Of a stretch of 64,000 bases of DNA, positions 35,086 to 48,017 are shown piece after piece. A model generated the notes under the pieces. That model worked only from the letters and a program-made list of their open reading frames with translations, did no database searches and was not told the origin of the DNA. The stretch is from Craspedostauros australis (lineage: Eukaryota; Bacillariophyta; Bacillariophyceae; Mastogloiales; Achnanthaceae). The stretch's first letter is position 1. The number at the start of each line of letters is the position of its first letter. The stretch spans positions 1,364,001 through 1,428,000 of the forward strand of contig JAMXDE010000016.1 in the NCBI GenBank assembly GCA_026770025.1. Reading direction: 5' to 3'. A program made the translations under genes and the position numbers.

Positions 35086-36592
35086 CGTGCTTGTTGTGTC
35101 TGATGGGTCTGGATTGATCTGTCGGTTTGTTGACAGTACGAGTGCGAGGACGAGTACTCGTTGTTGTAATGGTGAGGAGCGTGTGTGATCATCGGCGCTC
35201 ACACCATCCATGGCATAGTCGTCGTTGCGATCGTCACCATCGTCACTCATCCATCATCCATCACGCATCGCCGTCTTGTGTGTTGTTGACAGTTTGTGTA
35301 CCCATCAGAAGGACAGAAAGACACACCACGTACTCGTCGTGACTCACTCAGTCCCACCCATCAATCTGCGAGACGAGAGAACATTTTGCCCATCGCAGCG
35401 ATGATCGCAATTTGATTTCGATGCAACATCGCAACATCGCAAGAGCTCGACTCGACTCGGCGATGAGCCAAGCCTCCGAACATGTTGGAGACAACAACGT
35501 CGCATCGCGATGATCACCATGGTCGACGTCATCATCGAGAGCGTTGCCTCCAAGAGGGTGCAGCATCACTCCACAACAGCAACAAGAACACAACGAACCG
35601 AACAAACAGACAACGGTTCTTGTTGCCTCGCCACATTTTGGGAAGGAAAGTTCTCGTCTTCGTGGTGTCACATGAGACGAACGGTAAAAAGCGTTATCGT
35701 TGCGAATTCAATCGCAAGAGTGGAACGGGTCCGTCTGGTCGATCAATCGAACACGCGCTATGCGGGACACGAAGGCACGACCAAGAAGACGCGAAATGGG
35801 TGTTGGCGAATCCCACCACCACAGAGCAGCCGACTCGAGAAAGAGCCAAGAAAGCCCACAACACAGCAACACGACGCGCCGAAACAGCACACCACCGCAA
35901 CAAGACATCAATCAAGACAACTCGTTTTCCCACACAATTGCGAACAGCGACGAACCAAGGCAATCTCCTTTCGCGTCAAGCATCTGGTGAGAGGCCGCGT
36001 TGGGCTGTCACTTCTCTGTGCTGGACAACATCACACCAAACCAACACACGAAGACTCCATCACTCCATCATTCTATCACTCTGTCTCCATCTCTTCTTCG
36101 TCAACACCTCGTATCTTCACCGTGTTTGGCTTCGATTGCAGTTGTCTCCCATCATTCATCCGAAGACGATCGTGTCAGCGCTCAAAGATCGGATTAGCCC
36201 CTGTTCTGGAGAAACGAGAAAGGCAAGAGAAACGTCGGAAGAGATACTTTGATCTGACATCGAAAGAAAGAGACAAAGAAGCACACGCGCGAAGGCATTT
36301 GCAGCGGAAGCCTATTGTTGACACCGGAGAAGCGTAGACGCAGGCGCAGGCGCGGAGGGGCATCAGCAACAAGGACCGGTGCGTCCGTGGACTGGGAAAG
36401 TGAAGATCAGAACACTTCTTGGGAGGGACCAAATCAGATCATTTCGCGCAACCCACAGCCAAGAAGCACGACCGTCAGCACAGCCATCAGCACGAACATC
36501 AGCACCAGCAAACTGAAGCAACCAAGCGTGCGATCAAGCAAACAAGGGCAAACACCAACACCAGCATCGTCAGCATCATCACCATCATCACC
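35086..36592. other. Long upstream region between the divergent lumen-protein and TBC genes
   Basis: About 1.5 kb. Two overlapping long open frames on the plus strand (35482-36252 and 35510-36337) are rich in Thr, Asn, Gln and Arg from CAA/ACA-rich DNA, lack any family feature and have no favoured frame. I leave them out as genes. A run of CAGCATCATCACCATCATCACC lies just before the TBC start. Confidence 0.45.
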
Positions 36593-38840
36593 ATGAGCAT
36601 GATAATAAACACCACACCGTCACGATTACCCTCATCCGAGAAGGATGAAAAGGCCATCGCAATCGAACAATGCCTCAATCGTGATCCATTGGACCTGTGG
36701 CATCTGCGAGAACTTGCCCTCACCAAAGGCGGCTTGCTCAAGGGTAAGTGTAGACCCTCCTCTCTGCTTGTGTGATTGTCTGCTTGCTTGCATACGTGCA
36801 TGCACATGTGCCTACCTGCCTGCTTGCTTGTTGATCATGATTGTGAGGATGCTTGATTGTGTGGATCAGGAATTCGTTCGACTCATCTCACTCACATGAT
36901 TCAATGCAACGCATTGCAACCCAATCAAATGGAACATTATACACCACAATGCGATACTGATGCATACCTCAACGGCAAATACGCAACATCGCGCTGTGCT
37001 CCTCTCCTTGGGATCGGATTCAAATTCAAACGGACATCACCACCAAATGCAATCAACTCACACTCGATCGTACGCACTGGACAATGCCAATACACTGAAT
37101 GTACTCGCAAATAGGAAAACTACGACAGAGAGCATGGCTGAGACTAGTGGGGATACAGCAGGACGAGGCGGATGATTCGTCGGTTCGAGTCAAACTAGAT
37201 CGCTGCGAGTATCAGATCCGAAGGCTGGAGCGGAAGGTTGACAAGTCGAAGTCCAAAGTGCGCAACAAAGTGGCCAGCAAAGCAGCAGATAAGGCGGCGC
37301 TGGACAACATGCGCAAACTGGAATCCAAGGAGAGGGATCTGATCCGACGAGATGTCGGCAGATCCGTCATTTTTCGTTTCCGCGTTTCCGGCGATCTCAG
37401 CACTGTCGACAACTCCTCAATGTCAAACGAATCCGATAACACCCCGTCGGGACAATCGTCCAAGGGAGAGAGCAACTCCGTGGCGCCGGTGTACGCCAGC
37501 GACTTGTTGGCGCAGGTCTTGGAATCGGTCATATCGAGCCCGCTGAACCCAGGCAAGGACGGGAAGATCCATTACTACCAAGGTCTGCACGACATCGCCG
37601 CAGTCATCCTCCACAACATGGACTACGACACGCAGAAGAGCACGCAGATCATGCGCAGAATATGTCAATCGCATTTGAGGGACGCCCTCCGGGAGAACTT
37701 CGGAAACGTCAGCTGGTTGTTGTCGATACTGCTCATGCCGCTGGTGGAGAAGATTGATGCTAACGTCCATTACGCGCTCGCCGTTTGCGACATGGACCTC
37801 TCCAATCTCTGCCTGCCATGGATGATCACATGGTTCACACATGACATCCACAACCACGCCGTGGCGGTCCGGCTCATCGATGCTTTCATCGCCGGCCATC
37901 CAATGCTCCCGTTCTACGTCTCCGTCGCCATCCTCACCCATCCCGTTCTTAAACGAGAAATCTTATCTGTAGGAGAAAGCGAGGATACTGGCATGATGTT
38001 CATCACCATCAAGGCGCTCACCAAATCCATTGTCAGCGATGAGACGGTGGAAGGCGATAGCAACGTCACAGCGCAGGAGATCATCGAAGATGCCATTTCC
38101 ATCATGTAAGCAAGCCCGCACGCCCCCATTGTATGCGTCCTTGCACAACGTTCGCCAACTAGCATCTCCAAGTTGTGCTGCCTGCTGCGCTACTTGACTG
38201 TTGAATCCTGTGACACGATGAAGGCAATGTGGCCAGTATGGAACATACTTCGCCTTTCTTGTACTGTACGTTGGACAATCGTCGACTCGAAGCTCACACC
38301 ATCTCTTTGACCATGCATCTATTCTATCGATTGAAACCAATCATTCATTCATCCACTGTGTCAAATGGTGATGTGCTCGCTTGCTCGCATTTCCATACAT
38401 ATATACATATGCATGCGCTCTGCAACGATCTTGCGTTTGTGTGCGACAGGCACCGAGTCCCACCACGATCATTGCTGACCTTGGCTGGCGCAGACACCGC
38501 AGACAGGAAAGTCGTGCTGGAGAAAGCAGCATCGATATCCATGTTCAAAGCACCGTCATCATGGTCCATGGCTGGACTCACGTTCCTTTCAGGTAGGCTG
38601 GATGGCGACGTCATCGTGCCGACCAGCGAAACCAAACTGGTACGAGCGAAGCTGGCGAGCGGCGTGCCGTGCATAATGGGCACTGTGCAGCAGCCACGCA
38701 AGATCTGCAACGCGCCCATCTGGGGCAGCAGACGGCACGTGCACAAGAAGCAACGATCCATCTGGGAAATGTACCTGAGAATACTGTTCACGAAACTGGG
38801 CCTTCGCAGCAAAAATCAGAGGCAAGTGGCAGCCGCATGA
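36593..38840 (+). CDS. TBC-domain Rab GTPase-activating protein, TBC1D20/Gyp8-like
   Basis: Three exons: 36593-36743, 37115-38105 and 38450-38840. Introns run GTAAGT-AATAG and GTAAGC-CGACAG, both giving a smooth join, and the product is 510 residues. The N-terminus has LNRDPLDLWHLRELALTKGGLLKGKLRQRAWL, matching the opening of TBC1D20. The catalytic arginine finger lies in IRRDVGR (Arg133) and the glutamine finger in YYQG (Gln206), so both catalytic residues are kept. Further TBC blocks are WMITWFTHDI, RLIDAFIAGHPMLPFYV and ISIMHRVPPRSLL. TBC1D20 proteins stimulate GTP hydrolysis by Rab1/Ypt1 at the ER-Golgi. About 45 Ser-rich residues separate the two fingers, longer than usual. The last ~90 residues are basic and not recognised. 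Confidence 0.9.
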
Positions 38841-39106
38841 TAGCGCAGCGTAGCGTTGCACCGCGTTGAACGCCAACATCAGCCAACGCAATGCAACCAG
38901 CATTCATTCTTATTCCATCTCATTTCTATTCAATGGAAGTACTCGTAGTGTATCGTAGTCTTATCAATATCTAAATCTATAACCGTAACGTCGCGAAACG
39001 TGTCTTCCATTTGTTATTAATACCATATCCAGCTTGGCTAAGCGTCTTCTGCTCCACGTACGTGCTTCATGCCATAAATGTATGTATCACATCCTATGAA
39101 TCTGCC

Positions 39107-40618
39107 CTACGCCGACACCTTGCCCGCAGAATCAATGGTCTTTCCTTGCGAACCAAGCTTCTCCAGCAGCGTCACGTACACTCCAATGCCTTCCAGGTAG
39201 GTCGATTCGGGAATGTACTCGTCATGTTCGTGCAGCATGATCTCCGTCTTCCTCATGGGGCTGAACCCAAGCGCGCGAATTCCCAACGCCCGCAAGAACC
39301 GTGAGTCCGTGGCCGCCGGAAAGATCTGCGGCACGATCTTGCATCCCATGCCCTCGAGCGCATCGCAGAAGACAGCGTACCAGGGATTGATGGCGCGATC
39401 AGTGTTTGTGGTGGCGTGCTTCATGGCGCCATCTCCGATGAATTCCCAAGACACGGAGCTGCCGGCATCAGCATCCTTGGTACACTCCTCGCACCACGTA
39501 TCCAGCATGTCCTTCATCTCGTCCGGCCGCACGTGCGGTGAGATGCGAATGTCGAGGCTGCACTTGGCCTGCGGCGGAACGCAGTTGTAGGCGTAGGTGT
39601 TGCCCACGCGCACACCGGCTTCCAACGTGGTGATATTCAAACTGGTGACATCGCCCAAGGTCTTGCGAGCGACGGCATGCGCGCAGTTCTCGTGCTCCTT
39701 CATCCCCAATTCATCCCGTTGTCCTTGGCGGAAGGCAAGTGCTTTGTTGGCAAGTTCCACCAGCTGCTCGACTGCCGTATTGTCGATGAACCGGCTGCCA
39801 TGTCCAGTTGGTCCGGTCGCGGTGACTGCGAGAAAAGCGAGGAGGGTGCGAAGCTGAGCACACATAGAGCACATGAGAGAGATGTTGACAGAAAAATAGC
39901 GTCAAGAGCCTTCACACTGGCACAGACCAACGTTTGCACAAACAAAAACACAGGCACAGTGCCTCGGCACAAACAACTTACCATCCACCCACCATGGCAA
40001 CCTCTCCCCATAAAACACATCAAAACTGTCAGTCGTGCTCGCCAGGCCTTCATCCAACGCCAGGGCAACCCCTGCCGGCAATCCCGTGTACAGCTTCGAT
40101 TCCAGAAACGCCGCCATACCCGCACCCCCGATCTCTTCATCTGGCACGAAGGTGAAATAGATATCTCGCTGCGGCCGCCACTCGGGCTGATCGCGATGCA
40201 GCGCGCGCACGGCCTCCAGGTACTGCAGGCACACGCACTTCATGTCCTGCGTGCCTCTGCCGTAGATCCTGCCATCCTTGCGCAACCCCTCAAAGGGCGG
40301 CACCGTCCATGCCGCGACATCGGCCGGCACGACATCGTAGTGCGAATTGAGCAGCAGGATGGGCAGCGTGGAATCCTTGCCTTGCCATCGTGCCACGACG
40401 ACTGGCGAATGATCCGGCGCCTCGGGCAGCAGGTGGATGTCGGTCAGCGGTTCGATCTGACGCAGCAGCTGCAGCAAGTAGTCGGCACATGCCTTGTAGG
40501 CTCCGGTGGAGGGGGCAGTTGCGGACACCGTTTCGAATTGGATGAACGTCTGGAAACGGCCGATCACCTCATCCACGTCCTCTGGTGGAACGACAGCCGG
40601 GATGAAGGATTCCAGCAT
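39107..40618 (-). CDS. ACY1: Aminoacylase-1 (N-acyl-L-amino-acid amidohydrolase), peptidase M20 family
   Basis: Two exons: 40618-39982 and 39825-39107, with an intron from GTAAGT to CTCGCAG, phase 1. The product is 451 residues, close to the ~410 of animal ACY1. It hydrolyses N-acyl amino acids to free amino acids in the cytosol. Metal-site motifs are all present: NSHYDVVP (His93, Asp95), GRGTQDMK (Asp125) and DEEIGG (base Glu161, zinc Glu162). Later blocks TGPTGHGSRF, FPAATDSRFLRALG and HEHDEYIPES give the dimerisation-domain histidine and the last metal histidine. The splice join restores PWWVDVTATGPTGHG, the order seen in animals. I chose ATG 40618. An upstream in-frame ATG would add a Lys/Ser-rich stretch of no family likeness. 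It is divergent from the PsbP-like gene. Confidence 0.94.
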
Positions 40619-41207
40619 TCTTTGGCTGCTTGGATGACTTGCGGGGTGGTTGTTGCTGATGTTGGACCTGTTACATGGGATTGTGCTGCACTTGCTCCTT
40701 CTCTTCTTTTCTTGGGATTCAGTTTGTGACACGATACCTTCATCTTGCTTCATCTCATTTCGTTCAAGTGGTAATGAGGGAGGCACGAGTGGCGTGCGAG
40801 CATTGCGCAGAAAAATGTCTGAGTTGGTGAGATGTCTGTGTTGTTGGCGTCATCATTTGTTCTCCTTTCCAACCATTGACTCGTTCGATTAACAACAAAC
40901 AATTTGAGGGATGGAAAGATCGCGACGACAACAACAACGACTGGAAACGATGACGATGGAGTTGGTGCTGATGATGATGTGTGTGCGTGGTGTCACGACG
41001 ACCAAATCCAAACCAACTCATCGGCGTTGATACGCGTACCAAACGACCCGCTCTGGATCGAAGCAGGGAAACGCGAACAATCAAGCAGATCATCTCTCTC
41101 TCTCTCTGGCACGCAGATATCTTCCGTCAACCGCATAAAGCAACAGCAACACTGGTAGTTGCACAGAACTATCAACAGAGAATACAATACGAGGAACTTG
41201 CTTAACG
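40619..41207. other. Shared upstream region of the divergent aminoacylase and PsbP-like genes
   Basis: About 590 bp with short CAA and CT runs (CTCTCTCTCTCT near 41094-41107). It must hold two promoters. No specific element was assigned. Confidence 0.45.
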
Positions 41208-42282
41208 ATGATCTCATTCCGAATTGCCTCCATCCTGGCAGTCTGCGTCGTTGGAAACGTCGCTGCCTTCTCGGTCGATGTGTCACGCAGAGATGCCTTC
41301 AAGGCTGCCATCGGTGGTGCCATGACCGCAGCCGTCCCAGCCTTCCTCGCCACGCAACCAGCCTCGGCGCTCGTCGAAGAAGAGACGCCGCGCATCGTCA
41401 CCAGAATGGGAGGTCTCCTCGTGAGTTCATTGCGTGAAACGAAGTTACTAAATGTGGCAACAAGTCTGCGAACGCAGTATCGGATCGAACAGATGGCCGT
41501 GTTGACGAAGGTGATGATGATCACGATCACGATGGATTCCCATTTGGATTGGCCACACAACCATGAGAGTACAACTATGAGTACGACTATGAGCACGCCT
41601 GCATACTTTGCGAGTATGCTGTGGACATGCATGTTCTCATGCTCTGCTCTATTGCTTCCCTGCCCATCCCCATTTTTCTTACCGCCATCTCGATGACTCC
41701 GCTTCTGTCTCTCCACGAAACAAATATGACAACCGATCGGCATGGCATTGCATTCTCGGATGTCCATGTGACACGATCCTAATGCCATTATCATACCATG
41801 TATCATTAACACGGCTATACCATTTTACCTTCTAATGCATACAGGAACCATTCCAAGACGGACCACGCAGCATCAAAATGATGGTCCCATCCGGATGGAA
41901 CAAGTTCGAGGGTGAGGTCGGCGCCTACGACATCAAGTGGCAGGATCTCGTCGATCCCAACGAGAACATCAAGATCAGCTCCACGCCGGTCAAGTCCACC
42001 ACCGCATCCATCGGCGTCCTCGGTGACGTCAAGGCCCTTGGAGAATCTCTCGCCTCCAAGCGCAGCGCCAAGCTCATCAGCGCGGAAGAGCGACAGACTG
42101 ACGGCATCCTCTTTTACAAATTCGACTTCCTCATCAGCGACGGCACCCACCAGCTCCTGCAGCTCTGCGTCTGCAAGGGCAAGCTTTGGAGCATCGATGC
42201 CAGCGCCAAGGACAAGCGTTGGGGCAAGCGCGAAGAGCTCTACAACAACGTCTTGGGCAGCTTCATGCCAAAGCTGGCCTAA
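41208..42282 (+). CDS. PsbP-like thylakoid-lumen protein
   Basis: Two exons: 41208-41420 and 41845-42282, with an intron from GTGAGT to CATACAG, phase 0. The product is 216 residues. Residues 1-20 are a signal peptide ending VAAF (diatom plastid motif), followed by a twin-arginine leader (SRRDAFKAAIGG, residues 25-36) and a cut near ASA at residue 54. This is the tripartite route to the lumen. The mature part has the PsbP fold markers: a Trp-containing start (MVPSGWNKFEG), the central VLGDVKALGESLA block, and a C-terminal block (KGKLWSIDASAKDKRW then EELYNNVLGSF) matching the usual KLYxxxAQAxxKRW. PsbP relatives stabilise the photosystem II oxygen-evolving site or help photosystem assembly. 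Whether this is an oxygen-evolving subunit or a PPL/PPD paralog is unresolved. Confidence 0.9.
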
Positions 42283-42632
42283 ACAATCAGCCAGTCAGAT
42301 AGCCAGCCAGGCAGCCAGCACATGATAGAATGGTTCACAGTACTCGTATTCCGCTAACAAAACTAGAAACCACACAGCATCATTAGCGAAGCGCAGGAAC
42401 GGGATGCATGGGGTATTGGAGACGAACAGCCCATGAAGTGGAAAATTGCTGCTGGTCCGATTTCAGAGAGTTGTACCTATTCCTATTTGTGTTTGTTTGC
42501 GAGGAAGAGTGGACGCATCGGCATGTGGCATCCTGCGAACATTCGGCCCATTGCTCGCCATCCACTCATCTCTCTGGCCAACTGTCTCTCCCAACCATCG
42601 CAGCCATGGCAAACCCCCGGTGTTAAATTCGT
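42283..42632. other. Short 3'-to-3' intergenic stretch
   Basis: About 350 bp between the convergent PsbP-like and DDB1 genes. A short CCAGCCAG-type run follows the PsbP-like stop. Nothing else was recognised. Confidence 0.5.
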
Positions 42633-45600
42633 TTAGTGCAACATGGCGATCTCTTCCACCAACGCAAGCACATCGTCTACCGACAATGCTGGACGGACGT
42701 CCTCCATCATGTCACCGGAGGCGCTGCCGTTCTTGTCGCTGCCGTAGTCCATCATGACATCATCCATCTCCCAGCCTCCGTCCTTGTTCATGTACGTCAC
42801 GATCTTTTGCATCGTCAGTCGGTCCAGATCCATGAACGCTTCGATCATGTCGCCGTCCACGAATCCGTGGCTTGGGTACTGGCGCTTCTCGCCGCTGAAG
42901 GCACGGAACATCTGATGGCTGAAACCGCCGATGGGCTTGATAGTCCGTTGCATGGAGCGCTCCAAGCAGGCAAAGAACGCGGCGGTGGGACCGTCCAATC
43001 CCAAGATGCATCCGAGAGTCCCGTCCACCGTCCCGAAAAGGGTCTGGCTGCCCACAACGACCGAAGGCCGACGCGAGCGACTCGTGGCGGATTGCGCCCC
43101 GCCGCTCATTTGGGATGACTCCATCGTTTTCTTCGACGAGGCGATGGATCTTCGACGGTTTCGCCCATCGGTACTGCCGCTGCCGCCGCCACTTCCTTGT
43201 CCTGATGCGTTGGATGCCGACGTTTGCGGCATGACGAGGCTGCCACCCATGAACTTGTTGCACATCTCCCCCAGATGGAACTCGCCGATCGTGTCCAACC
43301 GGCAACGCATGGCATCGCTCTGAGCCGCGCGATTACGTTTCAGCACGAAGAGGTTGTTGTACGCTTCGGCGCCGAGGTACACATCGTCCGTCAACATTTC
43401 GATCGCTGTGGTGTCGTTAGCATTGAAGTCACGCGCCACCTCCTCGACGGTGTTGTGCTCTGGGTAATACTCAACCAACGAGATCGAGCGCACCAAATCG
43501 CCAACGATGGCGAGCTGCTCTGTTTGTGGCGCTTCGGCTTTGCTTTCGCCGAGCTCATCACCCGTCTTGTCTGCACCGCCAGACGCGCCGCTTCGAACCG
43601 GTGCGAGCATGTCATTCGCACGGCTTTTGACCTGCAGACTGAGCGTGTGCCCATGATGTCCGACTCCCACAATTGCAAGACGCATGCTCGCAGTCCCGTC
43701 GCTCAACAGATGGAACAGCTGCGTCTTGGAATTGATGCATGCTAAGAAGCGGCCGCCATGGAATTGCCCGATGGAATACACAGCCCCTCGAACTTGGAAC
43801 TCGGTCACAATTCGAATCTCTTTCGACACCGCATCAAGTCCGTCATCCGGACAGCACGATATGACCAGAATCCGTCCCTTCGTTGGTTCATCCTCATCAG
43901 GCAGACCGTACGCCGTGCCCAACAACAAGTACTTCCTTCTCCCCGACGTGTTGATGGATTCCATTCCTGCACCCGATGCCGCTGAAGCGTCCTTGACATC
44001 CAGCATGACATACTCCATCGACTTGATCATTTCAAATGGATCCAGATCGATCCTGTAACAAAAAGAAAACAAGAACAACAGAGTACGATACGCAAGAGGC
44101 AAGAACCAAACATGAAGGAGCAACAGCGACAACAGCAATAAATAGCAGGATATGTAAAGAGGTTGAAAACACACGAGCGCAAAAAGGCATGTTGTGAGGA
44201 TCTTGTTCAAGCATGAGCTTGGGATGAGGACAGGCCACGCAATGTAACGCCACGTCGTTGCAAGCAAGCAAGAGTCACAAACTTACTTCTCAATGTCTTC
44301 GAACGTGGTATCATCGATGAATCGGACACAGTTGGCCATGTTGACATCGGCGCCGCCAATGCCCGGGTGTTTGATTCCACTTTCGATACAGCCGACGGCG
44401 AAGAATCGTCCTTCCGCGCAGTAGGCGACTCGTCGTGGCGCCATGCCCAGGTGGCAGGTGGTGACATGGAGCTTTTGGATGTCATCGATCACGCCCAGTC
44501 GGAGGTTGGAGTCATCTGCAACGCAGAGAGAGTAGTGACCTGTGCCCATGGACTGATCGAACAACAACGGCGAGAAGAACGGCGCCGCCACGTTGACAGC
44601 GATGTTCTTGTGTCCGCGAGGCCTGCCAAGGTCGCCACCTTCGGCTCCGCCATCGTTCTCTTCCGTCGACAGATTCACATTGGAATAGCAAAGCTTCGGG
44701 TTGAAGTTATCGCTTGACGACGAAGCTGTTCCGCTGATGCCGGCCAGGTAGATCACTGTGGGACGGTCGCCGGTCGCCAGAACGCACGTGCCACCGCGTT
44801 CGGTGCGGAGGGGAATGAGATTGATGCGCTGCGAGCCCAAGCTAACCTCCTTTCGGGACTGCACTCGAACTGGTCGGCCATCCTCCGGTTGCACAAGGGC
44901 GAACGAAACCAAAGTGCCATCGCCCAGACCAACCAGGAGCATGTTCACGCCCGCGCTTTGATGATGATGGCTGGAGCTGTCCTTGCTCTTGTGTGCAACG
45001 GATGATGACGACGATGCCGAAAAGTCCAGCGTGATGAGGCAGAGGCTGCGGGCCATCATGTTGTTGCGGTTGCGCCTTTGCATGTCCGCGATGGCCTTTT
45101 GCGCCGCGTCCTCGTGATCCTCATCCTCGTCTTCGATGTCGAGATGGATGTTGACCAGTTCGTGAAGACTCGCCTCCAATGATAGCAAGCGGACGGTAAA
45201 ATCGTCCCACAGCCCCACCGCGAGGAATTCACTGCGGCAAGGCGAGTTTGATCCTTCGACCTCCATGGCGTCTCCAGCCGAATCCTTCCTCGCATACGTT
45301 GAGGCCTCTGCTGCTGCTCCCTGCTTCTTTGAGGCGAACGGGTTAAGGTTCATACAGCTGACTTCCTTGTCCATTTGCCGCTTGTGGATTTGTTGGATGG
45401 AGCGGTCCTGAACATCCAGGTAGAAGACGACGCCTCCGCGCTGTGCGATCGCCATCTGTCCATCTTCATTCGCTGCTGCGACGGTGATGGGAGATGGTTG
45501 GATCTGCTCATCTTCGTTGGGCGGGTTCCAGATATCGAGCACTTCTCCCACCTGACTTGCCAGCCGGATTTGCGACTCCGTTATCTGCAGGAAGAGGTCA

Positions 45601-48017
45601 CCGATCACATTGCCAACGTAAAGGGTGGAGGCATCGGATTCGAGGCCCGGCAGCTGCACTTCCTCCAGCGTCCCGCCAGCCTCTTCCTCCTCCTCCTCGC
45701 CTTCACCAGCATCTCCAGCGCTGTTGTCCATCTTGGATTCATTTTCGCCACCATCTTCCTCCGCGTCACCTCCGCTCACACCCAGCACTCTTGTTTCGCC
45801 GACGTACGATTGCACCAGGTAGGCATGGTGGGTGGCATCAAAGGATGGTCGCAGCGACCACATATTTTGTATCCCGCTCAACTCCACGCTGGCATATTCG
45901 TTCATGCCGATGCCATTGCGGATAACTCGCAAGCTGCCGGATTTGCTGCACCCGGACGCAGTCACGACCTGGCACTGCTGATATCCCTGACTTTGCTGCT
46001 GGTTTGGCATTGTCGATGCTGACTCCATGGACTCGGCGCCTGTCTTGCCGTCACTTCCACCAGCGCCGGCGTCTGACGCGCCCATCGCCGCATTTGCGTT
46101 CGACGACATGGAGGCCCCGGGTGTTGTGGGGAACAGATCGAAATCGACGATCGGTCCCAAATGCGTGTACTCCTCCACGACGCTGAGGTAGGTGGTCTCG
46201 CCAAGATCCAGATCGTCCTCAGGCGACGCTGTCACCGGCGGATGCATGTGCCCATCCTCATCTTCCTCGAGGGTGTCCTCCATGAGCGCGATGGGTTCAT
46301 CGTGTATCTGTATCAGTTGCGAATCGCCCACCTCTGATCCGACGAAGACCAAGCCCTGGTCGAGATACGTGAGCTGGCTGGACAGCGTGCACGAGCCCAG
46401 GGCATCGAGCTGAAGCGCGATGACCGACTGGGGCTGTTGTTCCGATGTCACCAACGTCAGCATGTGGAGGTTGCCGAATTCGTCACCGAGAAGGAACCTG
46501 GGCATACCAGACACGTCCGAAGGCAAGAAATCCCACGACAAGAGCAGCGCCGGTGGTATCGGCATGACCTTGTAATGATGATGGCCACAGTACGTGATCT
46601 GTCGCTGGCCCAGGATAACAACCCCGCCGCACGGTCCGGGAGGCTGGGATTGGTATTGCTCGTTCGATGCAGGGGGAGCTCCTGCCACCGGAGGCGGCGG
46701 AGTGGCCATCCTGGGAGGCACAGGGATGAGGAGGCTGGAACCGCCATCAATTCTGGACTTCTTGAGCCACTCGCAGGTCGGCGGTGCTGAGGAAGACGAT
46801 CCGCCTCCCTGCCCGGTGAGGAACCACATCTGATTTTTGGACAGGTCGACGCAGTGCGTCGTGATATGCTGCGCTCCCCGCGAATCCTGGTGGAGGATGC
46901 AGACGTGCGGCGGTGTCGACACGGAATCGAAATGATGCAGCATGGCGAGACTGAGCACGGTGTGTTCCTCGATTCGTGCGTGGAACGGGTATTCCAGCAC
47001 GGTACTTCCTGACGCGGACGAGGATGTACGCAATTTACCGCCATCCGACTTCGTCCGACCGTAGCTGCCACCGCCTGCTGCCCTCGACTGGGGTGGAACG
47101 TAGGTCTGCGCGATCGGAAGGACCGTCAGCAAACCATCAAAGATGTGAAGCACGATGCAACGATTGTGCGGATCCACCGCAACCAACGGTCCGCATTCGG
47201 CCGCTTTGCCCAGTATGTTCCAGGCCTCACCATGCAACGATTCTGAAAGGAGGGTGCGGATGGGATACGGATTCCCAACATCGGTGGCCGTGTAAGTGGG
47301 ATCGTAGCTGACGACGGCGTATTGGTCGTCGTCGGTGAGGATGAAGAGAAATGCCATCGGGTATGTCGGGACGTGGAATGCTTTGAGCACGGTGATTCTT
47401 CCGTTGATCGGCACCGTGAAGGTCACAGGGAAGGGCGAATGGAAGAAGTCCGGGTTGCTCTCGAAATCGGCACCGTCCACCATGGCATCCTCGGCATCGA
47501 CTGCCTTGAGCTGACGTATCTCCAAACGGCGCGATTTCGCGATGATGACATCCTGCAGAGTGTGTCGTCAAGTGCGGTTTCATCAGCCCATTGGAATTGT
47601 GGATGCATGCGTCGGCCAATTGGTTTCCACAGAGAATAGTACGCCATTGAACGAGACGAAGACATTTTGGGGAAGGAGATGAGGGTTAGAACAAGCAGAG
47701 CACGTTTGGACGAAGTATCGTATCGTGTCGCATCGTGTCGCATGCACAAATGTTCAACAGAGTACATGCAATACAAACACCAAAAATACAAGTGCAATGC
47801 AGCTCGATGCAGGACGAATCGCGTGGTGGCTGACGGTGCCACCGAATACAATGATCGGCGTACACATGTGCCATATGCGTGTGCGTGTCCGTACCTGTGA
47901 ATCGGGTGCTGTGAAGTTGCATTTCACTGAGCAATGAACGGCGCCTGGCGGATGCGATGTCACGACATAGTGGCACACCTCCTTGCGGTTGCCCTTCTTG
48001 GCCGCGTTGTTGCTCAT
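42633..48017 (-). CDS. DDB1: DNA damage-binding protein 1 homolog (CUL4 E3 ligase adaptor)
   Basis: Three exons: 48017-47895, 47552-44287 and 44052-42633. Introns run GTACGG-CTGCAG and GTAAGT-TTACAG, and the joined frame gives 1602 residues. Exon 1 holds the conserved start CHYVVTSHPPGAV and NFTAP; the join reads DVIIAKSRRLEI, matching the usual LLIAKxTRLEI. Exon 3 has GRILVISC, VRGAVYSIGQF, VGDLVRSISLVEY, FGTVDGTLG, GFVDGDMIEAFMDLD and ends DDVLALVEEIAMLH, all DDB1 hallmarks. DDB1 is the three-propeller adaptor linking substrate receptors to Cullin-4, acting in nucleotide-excision repair and protein turnover. Usual length is about 1140; the extra 450 residues are Ser/Gly/Glu-rich inserts such as the region near EEDGGENESKMDNS and a Ser/Gly-rich loop in exon 3. 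CPSF160 and SF3B3 are relatives, but the C-terminus fits DDB1. Confidence 0.9.

Noticed and set aside
35482-36337. Two overlapping plus-strand frames of 256 and 275 codons
   Set aside because: CAA/ACA-rich DNA read in two frames with equal length, no domain, no preferred frame. More likely upstream untranslated sequence.
39677-40729. 350-codon plus-strand frame
   Set aside because: Antisense to aminoacylase-1 and its intron; the minus strand carries all M20 metal motifs.
47423-47851. 142-codon minus-strand frame over the 5' end of DDB1 exon 2
   Set aside because: It reads through DDB1 intron 1 and exon 2 in another frame. The splice join of 47895 to 47552 gives the conserved DDB1 start.
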